NCBI GenBank assembly: GCA_021399435.1
Contig: JAJTUP010000002.1
Location: 2,108,001 to 2,172,000, forward strand
Source: Diaporthe sp. PMI_573
Taxonomy: Eukaryota; Ascomycota; Sordariomycetes; Diaporthales; Diaporthaceae
Direction of reading: 5' to 3'
DNA length: 64,000 bases
Shown here: piece after piece, positions 20,614 through 30,583 of the stretch
Numbering within the stretch: the first letter of the stretch is position 1
Layout: the number at the start of each line of letters is the position of its first letter
Notes under the pieces: model-generated
What the model was told of the DNA's origin: nothing
Database searches by the model: none
The model's input: only the letters and a program-made list of their open reading frames with translations
Made by a program: the position numbers and the translations under genes

Positions 20614-21345
20614 TCAACTATCAAAATAGGGCAGGATAATCTCTGGCGGGCTGTACTCATGATACTCGCGCTGGGTTGGCTCAGGAGTGTCATAGTCCGC
20701 ATTGGCAGTAAGTGTGCTCTCGATGGGGATCGTTTGGACTGTGACGGGGACCTTGCCAACCCCCTGTCTCAACTTGACATCCAATCTGAACTTCCCATAG
20801 AGCGCCACGAATTTATCGACATAATTCCATAGTTCCGTTGGTGCCACATCACAGAGACGTTGGGACCCTTTCCGAGGCTGGGGACACTCGAACTGTGCGC
20901 ACGAGGCACTTATTCATCACCTCAAAAATGAGCGTGTCTTGTACGGCGCGCAAGCTTTCGGCAGAATTTAATTCAAATTGGGGGACGGCTGCTTTGAGTT
21001 TCTTCTCTACGACGAATGAAGTCTCGTGGGTGACATGGCAATGTACCTTATCAATGAACGACATTGCAGAAGGTTTCAAGAAATTCGGTGAAGAATATGA
21101 CTGAGTTGAGCCAGGACACAAAATTTTTCTGGTCGAGTTGGTAGTTGGCCACTGACAATTTCCACTTTGAAGAACAAAGGCTATGGACTTTGGTCGGAGG
21201 AGTTTTATATGCTTGCTGCCCTTCGCTGACGTCCGAATCACCCAAGGCTGTTAGCAATCAGTTATTGTAGGGAACCACTTACAGCGCCCAGTCACGCGGG
21301 CAAGAGTGACCTGCACATGAGCCAAAAGCTGGACGAGGATTCACA
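20614..21345 (-). pseudogene. Unidentified coding remnant spread over three frames
   Basis: Protein-like sequence runs continuously on the minus strand but changes frame. From an ATG near 21345 a short exon (MSIVNPRPAFGS, C-rich) meets a plausible 42-nt intron (donor gtaagt, branch gctaac, acceptor aacag at about 21251). The next frame reads KTPPTKVHSLCSSKWKL and FVSWLNSVIFFTEFLETF, then ends. A second frame then reads ETSFVVEKKLKAAVPQFEL and LIFEVMNKCLVRTV, and ends near 20840. A third frame picks up with ECPQPRKGSQRLCDVAP and ELWNYVDKFVALYGKFRLDV, ending at a TGA at 20614. No motif identifies the family. Either this is a decayed gene with two indels, or it has small introns that I cannot place. 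The one-base shift at about 20885 has no room for an intron. Confidence 0.4.
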
Positions 21346-21542
21346 ATGGACATCCCACCTGGGCAGTCCGTAGTCCGGCAGCTTATGATATCACAGGCCC
21401 AGCCCAGCTTAACATCCAACGATGCGCCACAGGGAACAGCACGGTGGATAATTTTGGGTTTTTCGTCTATCAGATCTATCTTGCGATATCCTCGGTGCCA
21501 TTACTGCGAAGTGTGGCTGTGAAATATGGCTCTAAACAAAGC

Positions 21543-22927
21543 TTACGGCTTGCAGTACCAATGTATCATGATAAGACAACAGGATACAAGCGAGGCCGCA
21601 AGGGTTACGCCACACACAAACCGAAAGTACGTCGTGTCTGGCAGTTCCCCGCCTGGGGCAATCCAATTATTAATGGTAGACTCAAGTTCCTTGAGGCCCG
21701 TTGCTGGATCAAAACCATAGCTGATTTGGACGTCAGGGAAGTGAGATTGCGGTATCTGACGGGCTTTTTCAGCGTCCCGCAAGGAACTGAAGTGGATCCC
21801 AGTCTTCGTCTTGGACAGGCGTTTGACTTGAACCCAGTGACAATTGTGGTCGTTCTGGCGGAGAATGAACTTCACGTAACTTGGTTCCAAGACGGGCATC
21901 TTATCAGCCCGACCCGTGAGCACTAGGACCCGTGAAGCAAGTGGGTCCTTTTGGGACGGGGAGTGCAGAAACTTGCGGCGTCATTCCATGAACCTTTTTG
22001 CGGTTGACGATGAATTGGCCGCCGCGGGCCAGGTGCTGCAATCTGCTGGCGGCGTCGGCGGTGAAGAAGTCGAGCCTGGCCGTACCGGTCGGCGTTATCT
22101 GGATGTTGAGCAGCTTTCCAATGGAAGTCCTAGCTCCGAGGCGGAAAAGGGCGGCTCTTGACGATTCGGAGTTGGGGGTGACTGTCGGTTTCCGCGCTGG
22201 AGCTCCTCCCTTATCGTCGTCGCATGCTGCCTGACAGGCCTTGCCTCCCGAACTGGATTCATTCTTGGGATCGCCCCAAGATCCGCTCCCGGGCCCCCCC
22301 TTGGGCTCCCCCTTGGGCTCCCCCTTGAGTTCGGTGTTGTCATGAGATGCTGTACCGTTATTTGCAGCTTTTGTTTGGTCCGGCTCCTTTGGCTTGTCCT
22401 TGTCTCTGAGAGCTGCCTCCAGCTCCCGGTCACGCCGTTCCTTGTCCTGCCTGGCGAGCATCTCTCTTTGCTTCTGGGCGGCCAGGTCCCTCTCTTTCTG
22501 AGCGGCCGGGTCCTTCTCTTTTTGGGCTTCTGCCTTCTGCTTTGCCTTTTGATATTTCTTCATCCGATCCAAGGAAGGAAGGAGGACGGCGGAGTTTTGG
22601 TCGACTGACATCTTGAAACTTGGTTCTACCCTCTTTTGATGTATCAGGATGCAGCCTCCTCGCCTGATCGTAGTAGGCTGTCTGAATTTCTTTCTGGGAT
22701 GCATACCTAGGCACTTGGAGGAGCTTGTACGGGTCTTCTTCCTTGCCGGTGCCTCTGGAGTCGTTCGACGCGAACCGCGACTGATGAGCCCATGGCGGGC
22801 GTCTCGTTGCGACCTGGCAGTGAGCAGGGCCGGTCACATGCTTGAAAGCTGGTGTGCGCGGCTTGTAAATTGGGATTGGCTCAAGAAATAGCCTCCTCAA
22901 GGTCGAGGAGGTGCGAAGAAGGCTCAT
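21543..22927 (-). pseudogene. J-domain protein gene with two one-base frame disruptions and a C-terminal membrane segment
   Basis: The ATG at 22927 begins [20 protein letters not shown], then a basic, mitochondrion-like leader and a J-domain start ([36 protein letters not shown] with the HPD motif, KFQDVSR). Directly after DVSR, at CCAAAACTCC (about 22603), the sensible reading moves one frame: [15 protein letters not shown], a charged coil, a KGEPKGEP repeat, then an RRM-like stretch (GTARLDFFTADAASRL, ARGGQFIVNRKKVHG). At a second CCAAAA (about 21955) it moves again: DPLASRVLVLTGRADKMP, VQISYGFDPATG, and a hydrophobic helix (FVCGVTLAASLVSCCLIMI) before the final stop. Both breaks are explained by one extra A in an AAAA run, and there is no room for introns. 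It is either a young pseudogene or two homopolymer errors in an otherwise intact J-domain/RRM-like membrane protein. Confidence 0.6.
22298..22336. repeat. 12-bp tandem repeat inside J-domain gene
   Basis: Three to four near-perfect copies of a 12-bp unit (cccccttgggct) encode the KGEP repeats on the minus strand. Confidence 0.85.
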
Positions 22928-24348
22928 GGCACGACCACGACTGGCGCGTCCTTCCGGGGATAATCAGCGCGTCGAGACTGACTTGCAATTGAGTTGGGGC
23001 CGAACCATATGAATTGATTGCCACAGCCGATATAAGCCCGGAGTTGTATAGATTATCGAGAAGGCGGGATTGGTGCAGATCCGCCTTTCTGGGCAATCAC
23101 CTGGCTAACCATTTACACCAAGTGGCCTGAGCCGTTGAAAATTCTGGTATTGACTTACCTACTCACCCGGGTGTCGCCTGTGATTCACCAGCTGGTGCCA
23201 GTCTTGTGTGGATGCCTTCACATTCACTTGGGATTCTGCCGCCATGCATACGCCACTGTTTAGTCCCTGGGATCAGAGGGGCTTCGCCCACGCTTTCTTC
23301 CGTAGTTCTACCCCGAATGCTATTCATTCTTGGTCTCACACAACCTTGGAAGTTTACTTTGCCAATCCTGGAGCTTTGCAGTCGCCATCCGCTGCCCAAA
23401 GCAACACAGCTTAGATCCTTCAGGAAATCCTCCCACATGTAATTATTGAAAGGTATTCATTCAGCTGCTACCTATCCAGCGTGGCTGGAAATATGGGCCA
23501 TCCCCGAGATGGTCATACGAGAAACTTCCTGGCTTGCAACAATAGCTCCTTTCTCATGACAAGCCTCGAAAAGCGCCACATGCGACACATCGAAGTAGCT
23601 GTCAGGGACCATTGTCACATGCTATGGGAAGGGAGCGCCCCAGCCACCTTTACCTATGAGGGAACCCAGGGACGGGGTGCCAGCACAGGGAGGACGCAGC
23701 GCTCACACTGCGAGGGAGGGACATCCTCAATTATAAAAGGAAGGAGAAGGAAGGATGGAAAGGAAGGAGAGAGGAAGCCAACGATGAGTAGTTCTCTATC
23801 CTCTATGCACTGTTCCTACACCACTCCTACGCTGTGCCTACGCTGCGTGTACCTATTCACTCTACTCGTGACCCTTCACCCTGACAGTAGCCCACACGTG
23901 TTGGTAGTTTTACGAGACTGTGATGAGCAAAAGCTGTGATAATTGCTCTTGCTGTTCAATTTTTGGACGATGAGAAAATCACCAACTAAAAAGAGAATGA
24001 TAACTTTGAACATTCTGGCGTCATTCTTTGAAACCTGAGAGACCAATTTGGAACCGAAAAGGTCTAGAGTCTGCCGGGGAAGGGTGTTCGATGGAAGTCG
24101 TCTGCCTACAGCGCCTGCCTCGCGGTTGGTCCCAGACCACGGCTGCCTAGGTAGTTGCGGCCCAAGTTTAGGTCATGTGGATTGTTCGTGTTTGTACACT
24201 CCCCCCAACTCCAAGCTTGTCAAGCTAATTGATGGATGCCTGACGGTAAAGCGCCAAATCCATGAGAATTGATTCCATCCAGATTCCTCCGATAAACGGT
24301 TCCCACGCGTGGGGAGCAAGCCCCTCTTGTCTACGAACCACGGGCATA
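22928..24348. other. Divergent intergenic region
   Basis: Between the J-domain gene start (-) and the D123-like gene start (+). A purine-rich run (gga/aag units) lies at about 23737-23781, and a GCCTAGGTAG half-palindrome at about 24145. No gene supported. Confidence 0.5.
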
Positions 24349-25332
24349 ATGGCCGGGGAGGTCAGATTCACAAAGATCCCCTACACCTCCGTCAAGCACG
24401 ACATAGACACCAACGTCCAGCCCAAGCACTTCAACACGGCCTTCCACACGACAGATGAAGCACCGGGATTCGAAAGGCCCTCCGAGGCCCCATACTCGTT
24501 CAAGCGATGGCTCCCCGTGATTCTCGAGAGCCGCAAGCTTCCCACCTCGTCCGTCCAGGTCGTGCGCCTGACCGTCCCACAGACGCGCCTTCTCATTCAA
24601 GCGTGCGACGCGTCGATCCCCAAGGGATCCATGAACCTCTCGCTCGCCGAGGACGTGGAAGACGCCATCGAGCCGGCCTTCTCAGGTCTGGTGTTCCCGG
24701 CCGAGGGTCTCTTCATGAGGCTGGACGCGTGCTCGCCAAAGGACGGCGCACAGCTGGAGCCTGGGCAGGTAGCGGTTCGCAGTGTCAAGGAGGCCGTTCT
24801 GCGGCTTGTTACGAGCTTGAGGTGCCGCAACGCGATTGTAGTAGCTCTGGAAAACATGAAGGAGGGGCCTGGCGGTGGTGGTAATGTTGAGGGGCCGGAC
24901 ATCTACTTTCTCCCGTTCAACGAGCGAATGAGAAGTGAGAGGGAGTACCGTGCTTTCTGCCCTCCGAGAGGGGAAGCAATCACGGGCATCAGCCAGTACC
25001 GCTGGCACAAGGAGTGGATGTTCAGCGGCCAATCTGGTGAGGAGAAGGAACAGGTCATGAAGAAGATTGTCACAGGTGCGAGGGAGGTGCACAAGGTGAT
25101 CTGCGCGAACATCGACAGCCGGCGACACATGGATGACTTGCTACTGAAGCAGGGCTTCTCGTTTGATATATTCTACGATGAGGAGCATGATACCCACGAG
25201 CTGGTCGAGTTGAACGTGTTTGGGATCCGAAGCGGTTGCGGCTCTTGTCTGTTCCAGTGGGTTGAGGATAGGGCGCAACTGTACGGGGAAGGACCTGATG
25301 GCCAAACATTGGAGTTCAGAGTCACCATGTAA
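24349..25332 (+). CDS. D123/Cdc123-like (ATP-grasp-fold) protein
   Basis: Single exon. The ATG at 24349 (MAGEVRFTKIPYTSVKHDID, 327 residues) is preferred over the in-frame ATG at 24262, because the 29 extra residues look like untranslated leader. Features resembling the D123 family are FKRWLPVILESRKLP near the N-terminus, FLPFNERMRSEREYRAFC at about residues 186-203, TGISQYRWHKEW at about 211-222, and ELVELNVFGIRSGCGSCLF at about 284-302. In D123 proteins the corresponding EFR.F..., ISQ... and DvNPfg segments line the ATP-binding site. Cdc123 is the assembly factor that joins eIF2 gamma to eIF2 alpha. This sequence is divergent (a conserved NPFG-like site reads NVFG), so it may be a fungal paralogue with another role. 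The family call is from remembered motifs. Confidence 0.6.
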   Translation: MAGEVRFTKIPYTSVKHDIDTNVQPKHFNTAFHTTDEAPGFERPSEAPYSFKRWLPVILESRKLPTSSVQVVRLTVPQTRLLIQACDASIPKGSMNLSLAEDVEDAIEPAFSGLVFPAEGLFMRLDACSPKDGAQLEPGQVAVRSVKEAVLRLVTSLRCRNAIVVALENMKEGPGGGGNVEGPDIYFLPFNERMRSEREYRAFCPPRGEAITGISQYRWHKEWMFSGQSGEEKEQVMKKIVTGAREVHKVICANIDSRRHMDDLLLKQGFSFDIFYDEEHDTHELVELNVFGIRSGCGSCLFQWVEDRAQLYGEGPDGQTLEFRVTM

Positions 25333-25453
25333 AAGCAGGGTTCTTTCACAATCAACGGTGAAGCATTAATCTAAGGGATACGTTATCCCTGTAAACTCTC
25401 GCAATGAGGAATTATCCAATTGATCAACAAGTATGTTGGACGGAGAGGCACAT

Positions 25454-28342
25454 CTACTTCCTCGCCTTGGGCATCTTCTTGTCCTCTATCGCATCAATCT
25501 CATGCTTCTTGTAGAAATGAGGCGCGAGCTCCCTCAGCCAGCCCACCTCGATCGGCAGGCAGCCTCTCATATACTCCTTGCTAGTCTGAACCAGTTCGTG
25601 GTAGATAACCGTCTTAGGCGGCGGGTGCAATTCCTTGAGCACACTGCTCGGGTGGACCCAGACACTCGAATTGTTCTTCATTGTCCTGTAGCCGTCGCCC
25701 CTCCTGTCCATGCGTGTTGCATTGCTAAAGAAGCCCGCCGTCAGCGCGCGCTGTATTGCGCGGATATTGTTGACTCCGCAGCTGGAAAGCTGCACCTCAA
25801 CACGATCACATAGCTTGGCAAGCTGATCGCGGACGTCCCGCGCCCGGGTCAGACTTCTTTGTTGCAAGAAGTTCTCCCTCGACCAGATGGGACTGAAATC
25901 GCTCTCGACCCATTGATTCCAGACGTTTAGCAGCGTCAGGTGGTCTCCGCCCTCTTTGACTGTAAATCTTCTGCGCGCAGAGTCCGCATGGATCTTCTTG
26001 TCCTTGGGCCGGAAGAATAGTGCCGATGCCTCATCAAGCATAGCGACAATGCTGAGTACCTCCTCGACTGCACCTTCCTTGTCGGCTGCTATGACAGCTT
26101 TGGCGACTTCAGGTGCGGTCGGGAACTCGGCCATCTGTCGACCAAGGCGAGTCATTTCGCCCTTGTGATTGAGAGCTTGGAGTGCGTAGAGATTGTCGAG
26201 GGCAGAGATGAGGGCTTCTGTGGGTGGTGGGTCAATGAAATCAAAGTCGAGGAGCTTTTCGATGCCGAGGGATTTAAGTTGTAAGACGACGCTGTTGAGA
26301 TTGGTTCGCTGGATCTCAGGCGTGGGTGATTCGTCCATTTCATTCATGTATGAGAACTTGGTGTACAGACGGAAGCATTTACCGGGACCTACACGTCCTG
26401 CACGCCCACTTCTCTGGTTCGCAGCCGCTCTGGAGCATGGCACGACGTTCAAAGAAGACATGCGGGTCGCAGGGTTGTAGTAGTTTTGCTTCTCGTAGCC
26501 AGTATCAATAACATAGACGATATTGTCGATGGTCAGGGACGTTTCCGCGATGTTCGTAGCCAAGACAAGCTTGCGTGCGTTATCAGGGGTAGGCTCAAAG
26601 ATCTTGGTCTGGAGGTCGCTCGGGAGGTTGGCATAAATTGGACATATGATCAACTCCTTGATCCGGCTTCCCAGTTTCTTTGCGATGTCGCTGATTTGCT
26701 GTTCGGCCGTGTCAATTTCATCTTGACCGGTAAGGAACACCAGGATGTCGCCCTTTCCTTGAGTGGTATGGATCTGAAAGACGGTTGAGATCATCGCTGC
26801 AACATAATTGCTTTCTGGCTGGGGTGTGTAGTAGATGTCGACCGGATACCTTCGCCCAGGTATGTTGAAGATGGGCGCATCGTCAAAATAGCTAGCGAAC
26901 TTAGCTGCGTTCATAGTGGCCGAAGAGATGAGTAGCTTGAGGTCTGGCCTTTCTCTGGCCAGGTCTTTGAGCAAGGCCAAAAGGATATCAGTGTTGACAC
27001 TTCGCTCGTGAGCTTCGTCGATCATGATTGCGGAGAAGTCGTTGAGCATAGGATCTGTCATGAAGTGACGAAGCAACATACCATCCGTCATGTATTCGAG
27101 AATCGTCTTGTCAGAGACGTTGTTCTCGAACCGGATGGAGTAGCCCACTTCGTTTCCTAGCTTGACCGCCATTTCCTCGGCGACACGGGCAGCAACGCTC
27201 ATCGCAGCAACTCGTCGCGGCTGTGTGCAGCCGACTTTGGCACCCTCTTTCACGAAACCTCCCTCCAGAAGGTATTGAGGCAGCTGGGTCGTCTTTCCAC
27301 TGCCGGTTTCTCCCACCACAACAAGGATCTGATACTCCTCCAGTGCAGCCAAGAACTGGTCTCGGTAAGAGTATATGGGCAGGGTCTTCCTCGTCTCCTG
27401 GATGGAGAGCTGCTTCTTCTCGGCAGCGTCGATCTGAGCGGCGAGATATGCCTGTTCCTGAGTCAATCCCGGATTGACACCGTCCAGCTTGGCAGCCTGG
27501 ATCCATTGCACGTATTGGTCCTCGTCGAATAGATGCTCGTATGAGCCGTCATCCTCCAGCTCGGGCCTGAGGATCTGGGCCTTGGCCTTTTGCGCCTGTT
27601 CCCTCTCCCACTCCTCGTGCTCTGTGACAAATTGCTCCTGCCCATACTCGTCCCTTTCAACGTACCGCTTGTACAATGCCTCCTCTTTCTTCTTCCTGTC
27701 GATTTTGCCCTTTTGTGTGATATAGTCCTCGGGCATGTAGTACCCTTCCCTGTGATCATCGATACGCAACCTCTCCTCAGCAAGACGCAGCAGCTCCCGG
27801 TTCCTGCGAAACTCCTGCCTTTCCTTCTCCGTCAGACGTGGGTTCGACCGCTCCTCCTCGAGCTCATCAGCCACCTGTTTCCTGAGCAGCGCGATCTTCT
27901 CCGTCTCTCGCTTTGCGACATAGCTCTGCCTCGAGCGGATACGTAGGTCTTCGACATCCCGCAGTTCGTCCATCCTGCTCTTTGATGCCTCGGGCTTCTT
28001 GCGAGAATCGCCCCTATCCTTTTCACGAAGCCGCCTATCAAGAGCATCACGCTCCTCCCTATCGCGCTCTGCAGAATCGCGGTTGCGGCGGTCTTCGTCA
28101 TTATGGTCGTCGTCGTCGTCATGACTGATTTTGACGCGTTTGGATGCAGACTCTTTGAAGTCATTGGTCTCAGCCTCTTCCTCTTCTTCGACTGGCGACT
28201 CGTCAGCCCATCTGTCCTCATCGCGGTGGCGGCGGTGGTGACGGGACGACCTCTTGCTCTTGTTCTCTTTCTTCTCTTTCCTCTCCCTTGGCGCTTCGGC
28301 CGGGTCGTCCATGGGGACGAAGGCGTATCTTTTGGAAGCCAT
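25454..28342 (-). CDS. PRP2: Pre-mRNA-splicing DEAH-box ATPase Prp2 / Cdc28 / DHX16
   Basis: Single exon, 962 residues from the ATG at 28342 (MASKRYAFVPMDDPAEAPRE); the frame is open a little further upstream but has no earlier ATG. A charged Arg/Glu/Lys-rich N-terminus (about 1-300) includes nuclear-type basic runs. The helicase core follows: motif I GETGSGKT (about 343-350), Ia TQPRRVAAMSVA, motif II DEAH (about 441), motif III SAT, and motif VI QRSGRAGR (about 640). Then come the winged-helix/ratchet (HA2) region and an OB-fold with TNIAETSLTIDN and NIRAIQRALTAGFFSNATR. Prp2 hydrolyses ATP to remodel the Bact spliceosome before the first transesterification, in the nucleus, activated by a G-patch partner (Spp2). 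The N-terminal signature YMPEDYITQKGKID and the overall length fit Prp2/DHX16 better than Prp16, Prp22 or Prp43. It is convergent with the D123-like gene, with only 121 bp between their stops. Confidence 0.94.
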   Translation of the reverse strand: MASKRYAFVPMDDPAEAPRERKEKKENKSKRSSRHHRRHRDEDRWADESPVEEEEEAETNDFKESASKRVKISHDDDDDHNDEDRRNRDSAERDREERDALDRRLREKDRGDSRKKPEASKSRMDELRDVEDLRIRSRQSYVAKRETEKIALLRKQVADELEEERSNPRLTEKERQEFRRNRELLRLAEERLRIDDHREGYYMPEDYITQKGKIDRKKKEEALYKRYVERDEYGQEQFVTEHEEWEREQAQKAKAQILRPELEDDGSYEHLFDEDQYVQWIQAAKLDGVNPGLTQEQAYLAAQIDAAEKKQLSIQETRKTLPIYSYRDQFLAALEEYQILVVVGETGSGKTTQLPQYLLEGGFVKEGAKVGCTQPRRVAAMSVAARVAEEMAVKLGNEVGYSIRFENNVSDKTILEYMTDGMLLRHFMTDPMLNDFSAIMIDEAHERSVNTDILLALLKDLARERPDLKLLISSATMNAAKFASYFDDAPIFNIPGRRYPVDIYYTPQPESNYVAAMISTVFQIHTTQGKGDILVFLTGQDEIDTAEQQISDIAKKLGSRIKELIICPIYANLPSDLQTKIFEPTPDNARKLVLATNIAETSLTIDNIVYVIDTGYEKQNYYNPATRMSSLNVVPCSRAAANQRSGRAGRVGPGKCFRLYTKFSYMNEMDESPTPEIQRTNLNSVVLQLKSLGIEKLLDFDFIDPPPTEALISALDNLYALQALNHKGEMTRLGRQMAEFPTAPEVAKAVIAADKEGAVEEVLSIVAMLDEASALFFRPKDKKIHADSARRRFTVKEGGDHLTLLNVWNQWVESDFSPIWSRENFLQQRSLTRARDVRDQLAKLCDRVEVQLSSCGVNNIRAIQRALTAGFFSNATRMDRRGDGYRTMKNNSSVWVHPSSVLKELHPPPKTVIYHELVQTSKEYMRGCLPIEVGWLRELAPHFYKKHEIDAIEDKKMPKARK

Positions 28343-29195
28343 GGTGCCTGAGTTGACCTGGGTGCGCGCCTCGCTGGACAAGGCAAGCTGTGGCGGGAGA
28401 TTATGCGGCCAGTGAGACCCTTACTCCCGTATGGCGAGGTACCTCGCGATCGCAAAGGAGGGCGTTCAGTCCAAGGCGGCCCCGCAGACAGCCCTAACGT
28501 GTTGGTTGGATGTTCTGCTGGACAGCGGGTAAAGTGGTGGTGGAGAGCAACTTGGGACGTCGCAGCGCTGCCCAGGAAATTATTGTGGGGCACCCCGGCC
28601 AGGCTTACTTCCACTGGCAGGCAGCGCGGCTGTCGCAGCTTAGCGGCGAGGTGCCACCTGGGCAACAGAGCTTGAGAACAGCAGCCATCTCAAACAGAAC
28701 CAAAGAAATGAGTCGGATTGGACAGTGACTTGGCTTGAATTCTCATTGTGCATTTTAATTTGGATGCCGAGCAGTGACCTCGGATCTATTGACGGAGTAT
28801 GTCCTTATTCACCAAAGTACTGCCGGGAACATTTTGGCCAAGAGGAAGAGCTTCTTATCAGTTAGGTGAGAACCAAGACAGACAGCAGAGAAAGCCTGGG
28901 GTTGAGGTTACTTCACTATCAGCCGAACCCTTATCTACACCCCTGCCAGCCAGACTTACACCCATCTTTTTAACACGCTGGTGTTTTCCAACCGTGTAAA
29001 TCGGGCGGGAGTCTACCGGAATAAGAACACCTTTCTCAGCCCTTTCCATTGTCTCCCTCGACTCGACCCGACCTGACCTGACCCACCCATCGTCACTCCT
29101 TGGAAGACCAGTTGCCTCTCAGTGCTTTCTTCTCATATGCTTCTCCAACTTGTTTAAAGATTGCTATTAGTCGGCTGGAGAGGAACGAAGCCGAG
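28343..29195. promoter_or_regulatory. Shared upstream region of PRP2 and SCJ1-like genes
   Basis: Divergent, about 850 bp. It ends in a pyrimidine-rich stretch (ctcgactcgacccgacctga at about 29055) before the DnaJ gene. I did not find a clear UPR element or other named site. No gene inside. Confidence 0.5.
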
Positions 29196-30583
29196 ATGTT
29201 CATCCGAGGGGCAGCTTTGCTGCTCCTGATTGCGCTCCTGCAGCTTGTCCTTTGCGCAGAGGACTTCTACAATGTACAGCAACCTGTTCCTACCACTAGC
29301 CCACTCCAACTGACATTCGAAAGCTTCTCGGAATCAGCAAACAAGCCTCCGACAAGGAAATAAAATCTGCATATAGAAGGCTATCGAAGAAGTACCACCC
29401 TGACAAGAACCCGTAAGTTCAGCCGGCGCAGTAGCCAATACTACACATTCTCCACCCACATCCCAGATGCTGATGTGCCACAATGTACAGGGGCGACGAC
29501 ACCGCCAAGGACAAGTTCGTCGAAGTCTCCGAAGCCTACGAAGCCCTCATCGACCCCCAGTCCCGCAAGATCTACGATCAGTACGGCCACGAGGGCCTCA
29601 AGCAACGGCAACAGGGCGGCGGCGGCGGTCACCACGACCCCTTTGACCTTTTCAGCAGGTTCTTCGGCGGCGGCGGCCACTTCGGCGGCCATGGCGTGCG
29701 GCGTGGCCCTAATGTCGAGGTCAAGATCGGTATCTCCCTGCGCGACTTCTACAACGGCCGGACGACCGAGTTCCAGTGGGAGAAACAGCACATTTGCGAG
29801 GAGTGCAGCGGCACGGGCTCAGCCGATGGCGTCGTAGACACGTGTGGGCATTGCGGTGGCCACGGCGTGCGGATCACGAAGCACCAGCTCGCGCCGGGCA
29901 TGTTCCAGCAGGTCCAATCGCAGTGCGACCAGTGCGGCGGCAGGGGCAAGGTCATCAAGCACAGGTGTCCCGTGTGTAACGGCGCCCGCGTCGTACGGAA
30001 CCCCACGACGGTGCAGCTCAATGTCGCCCGTGGGGCGGCGAGGGACTCGCGGCTGGTCTACGAGAACGAGGCGGACGCAAGCCCCGACTACGAGGCTGGC
30101 GACTTGATCGTCATGCTGACCGAGAAGGAGCCAGACCTGGAGCACGAGAACCCCGACCGGGTCGATGGTGTCTTCTTCAGGAGGAAGGACGACGATCTTT
30201 TCTGGAAGGAAGTTATCAGCCTGCGGGAGGCATGGATGGGCGACTGGGGGAGGAACATCACCCACCTGGATGGCCACGTCGTCAAGATCGGCCGCAAGCG
30301 GGGCGAGGTCATCCAGCCCGGCCATGTGGAGAGGGTGCAGGGCGAAGGCATGCCCAAATGGCACGAGGACGGCGACAGCGTCTACCACCAGACCGAGTTT
30401 GGCAACCTCTACATCGAGTATGTGGTGGTACTGCCAGATCAGATGGATAGCGGGATGGTAAAGGAGTTCTGGTCGGTCTGGGAGAAGTGGAGGAAGAAGG
30501 TGGGCGTGGACTTGCACGCCGACAGCGGCCGGCCGGACAAGGTCGTGGTACAGGAGGATGCGCATCCACATGAGGAGTTATAA
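29196..30583 (+). CDS. SCJ1: ER-lumenal DnaJ co-chaperone (Scj1/ERdj3-like)
   Basis: Three exons: 29196-29273, 29324-29412 and 29491-30583, giving 419 residues. The first intron (50 nt) joins EDFYN to [20 protein letters not shown]; the second (78 nt) joins KYHPDKNP to [10 protein letters not shown] signal peptide ([21 protein letters not shown]) is followed at once by the J-domain (22-90, HPD at 51-53). A Gly/Phe-rich region ([27 protein letters not shown]) comes next, then the DnaJ zinc-finger domain with [25 protein letters not shown] and CPVCNGAR, and the two client-binding beta domains. The chain ends HPHEEL; HEEL is a plausible KDEL-like retrieval signal. Together these place it in the ER lumen as a class A J-protein partner of Kar2/BiP. 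Fusing these features with a signal peptide separates it from the cytosolic Ydj1 type. Confidence 0.95.

Noticed and set aside
21444..21926. 160-codon plus-strand open frame
   Set aside because: It overlaps the C-terminal part of the J-domain gene, whose minus-strand reading shows a coherent domain and membrane helix.
22603..22660. A short intron to explain the first frame change in the J-domain gene
   Set aside because: The only GT donors leave either fewer than 25 nt or no acceptor with a branch point, and the coding alignment leaves no room. A one-base indel fits better.
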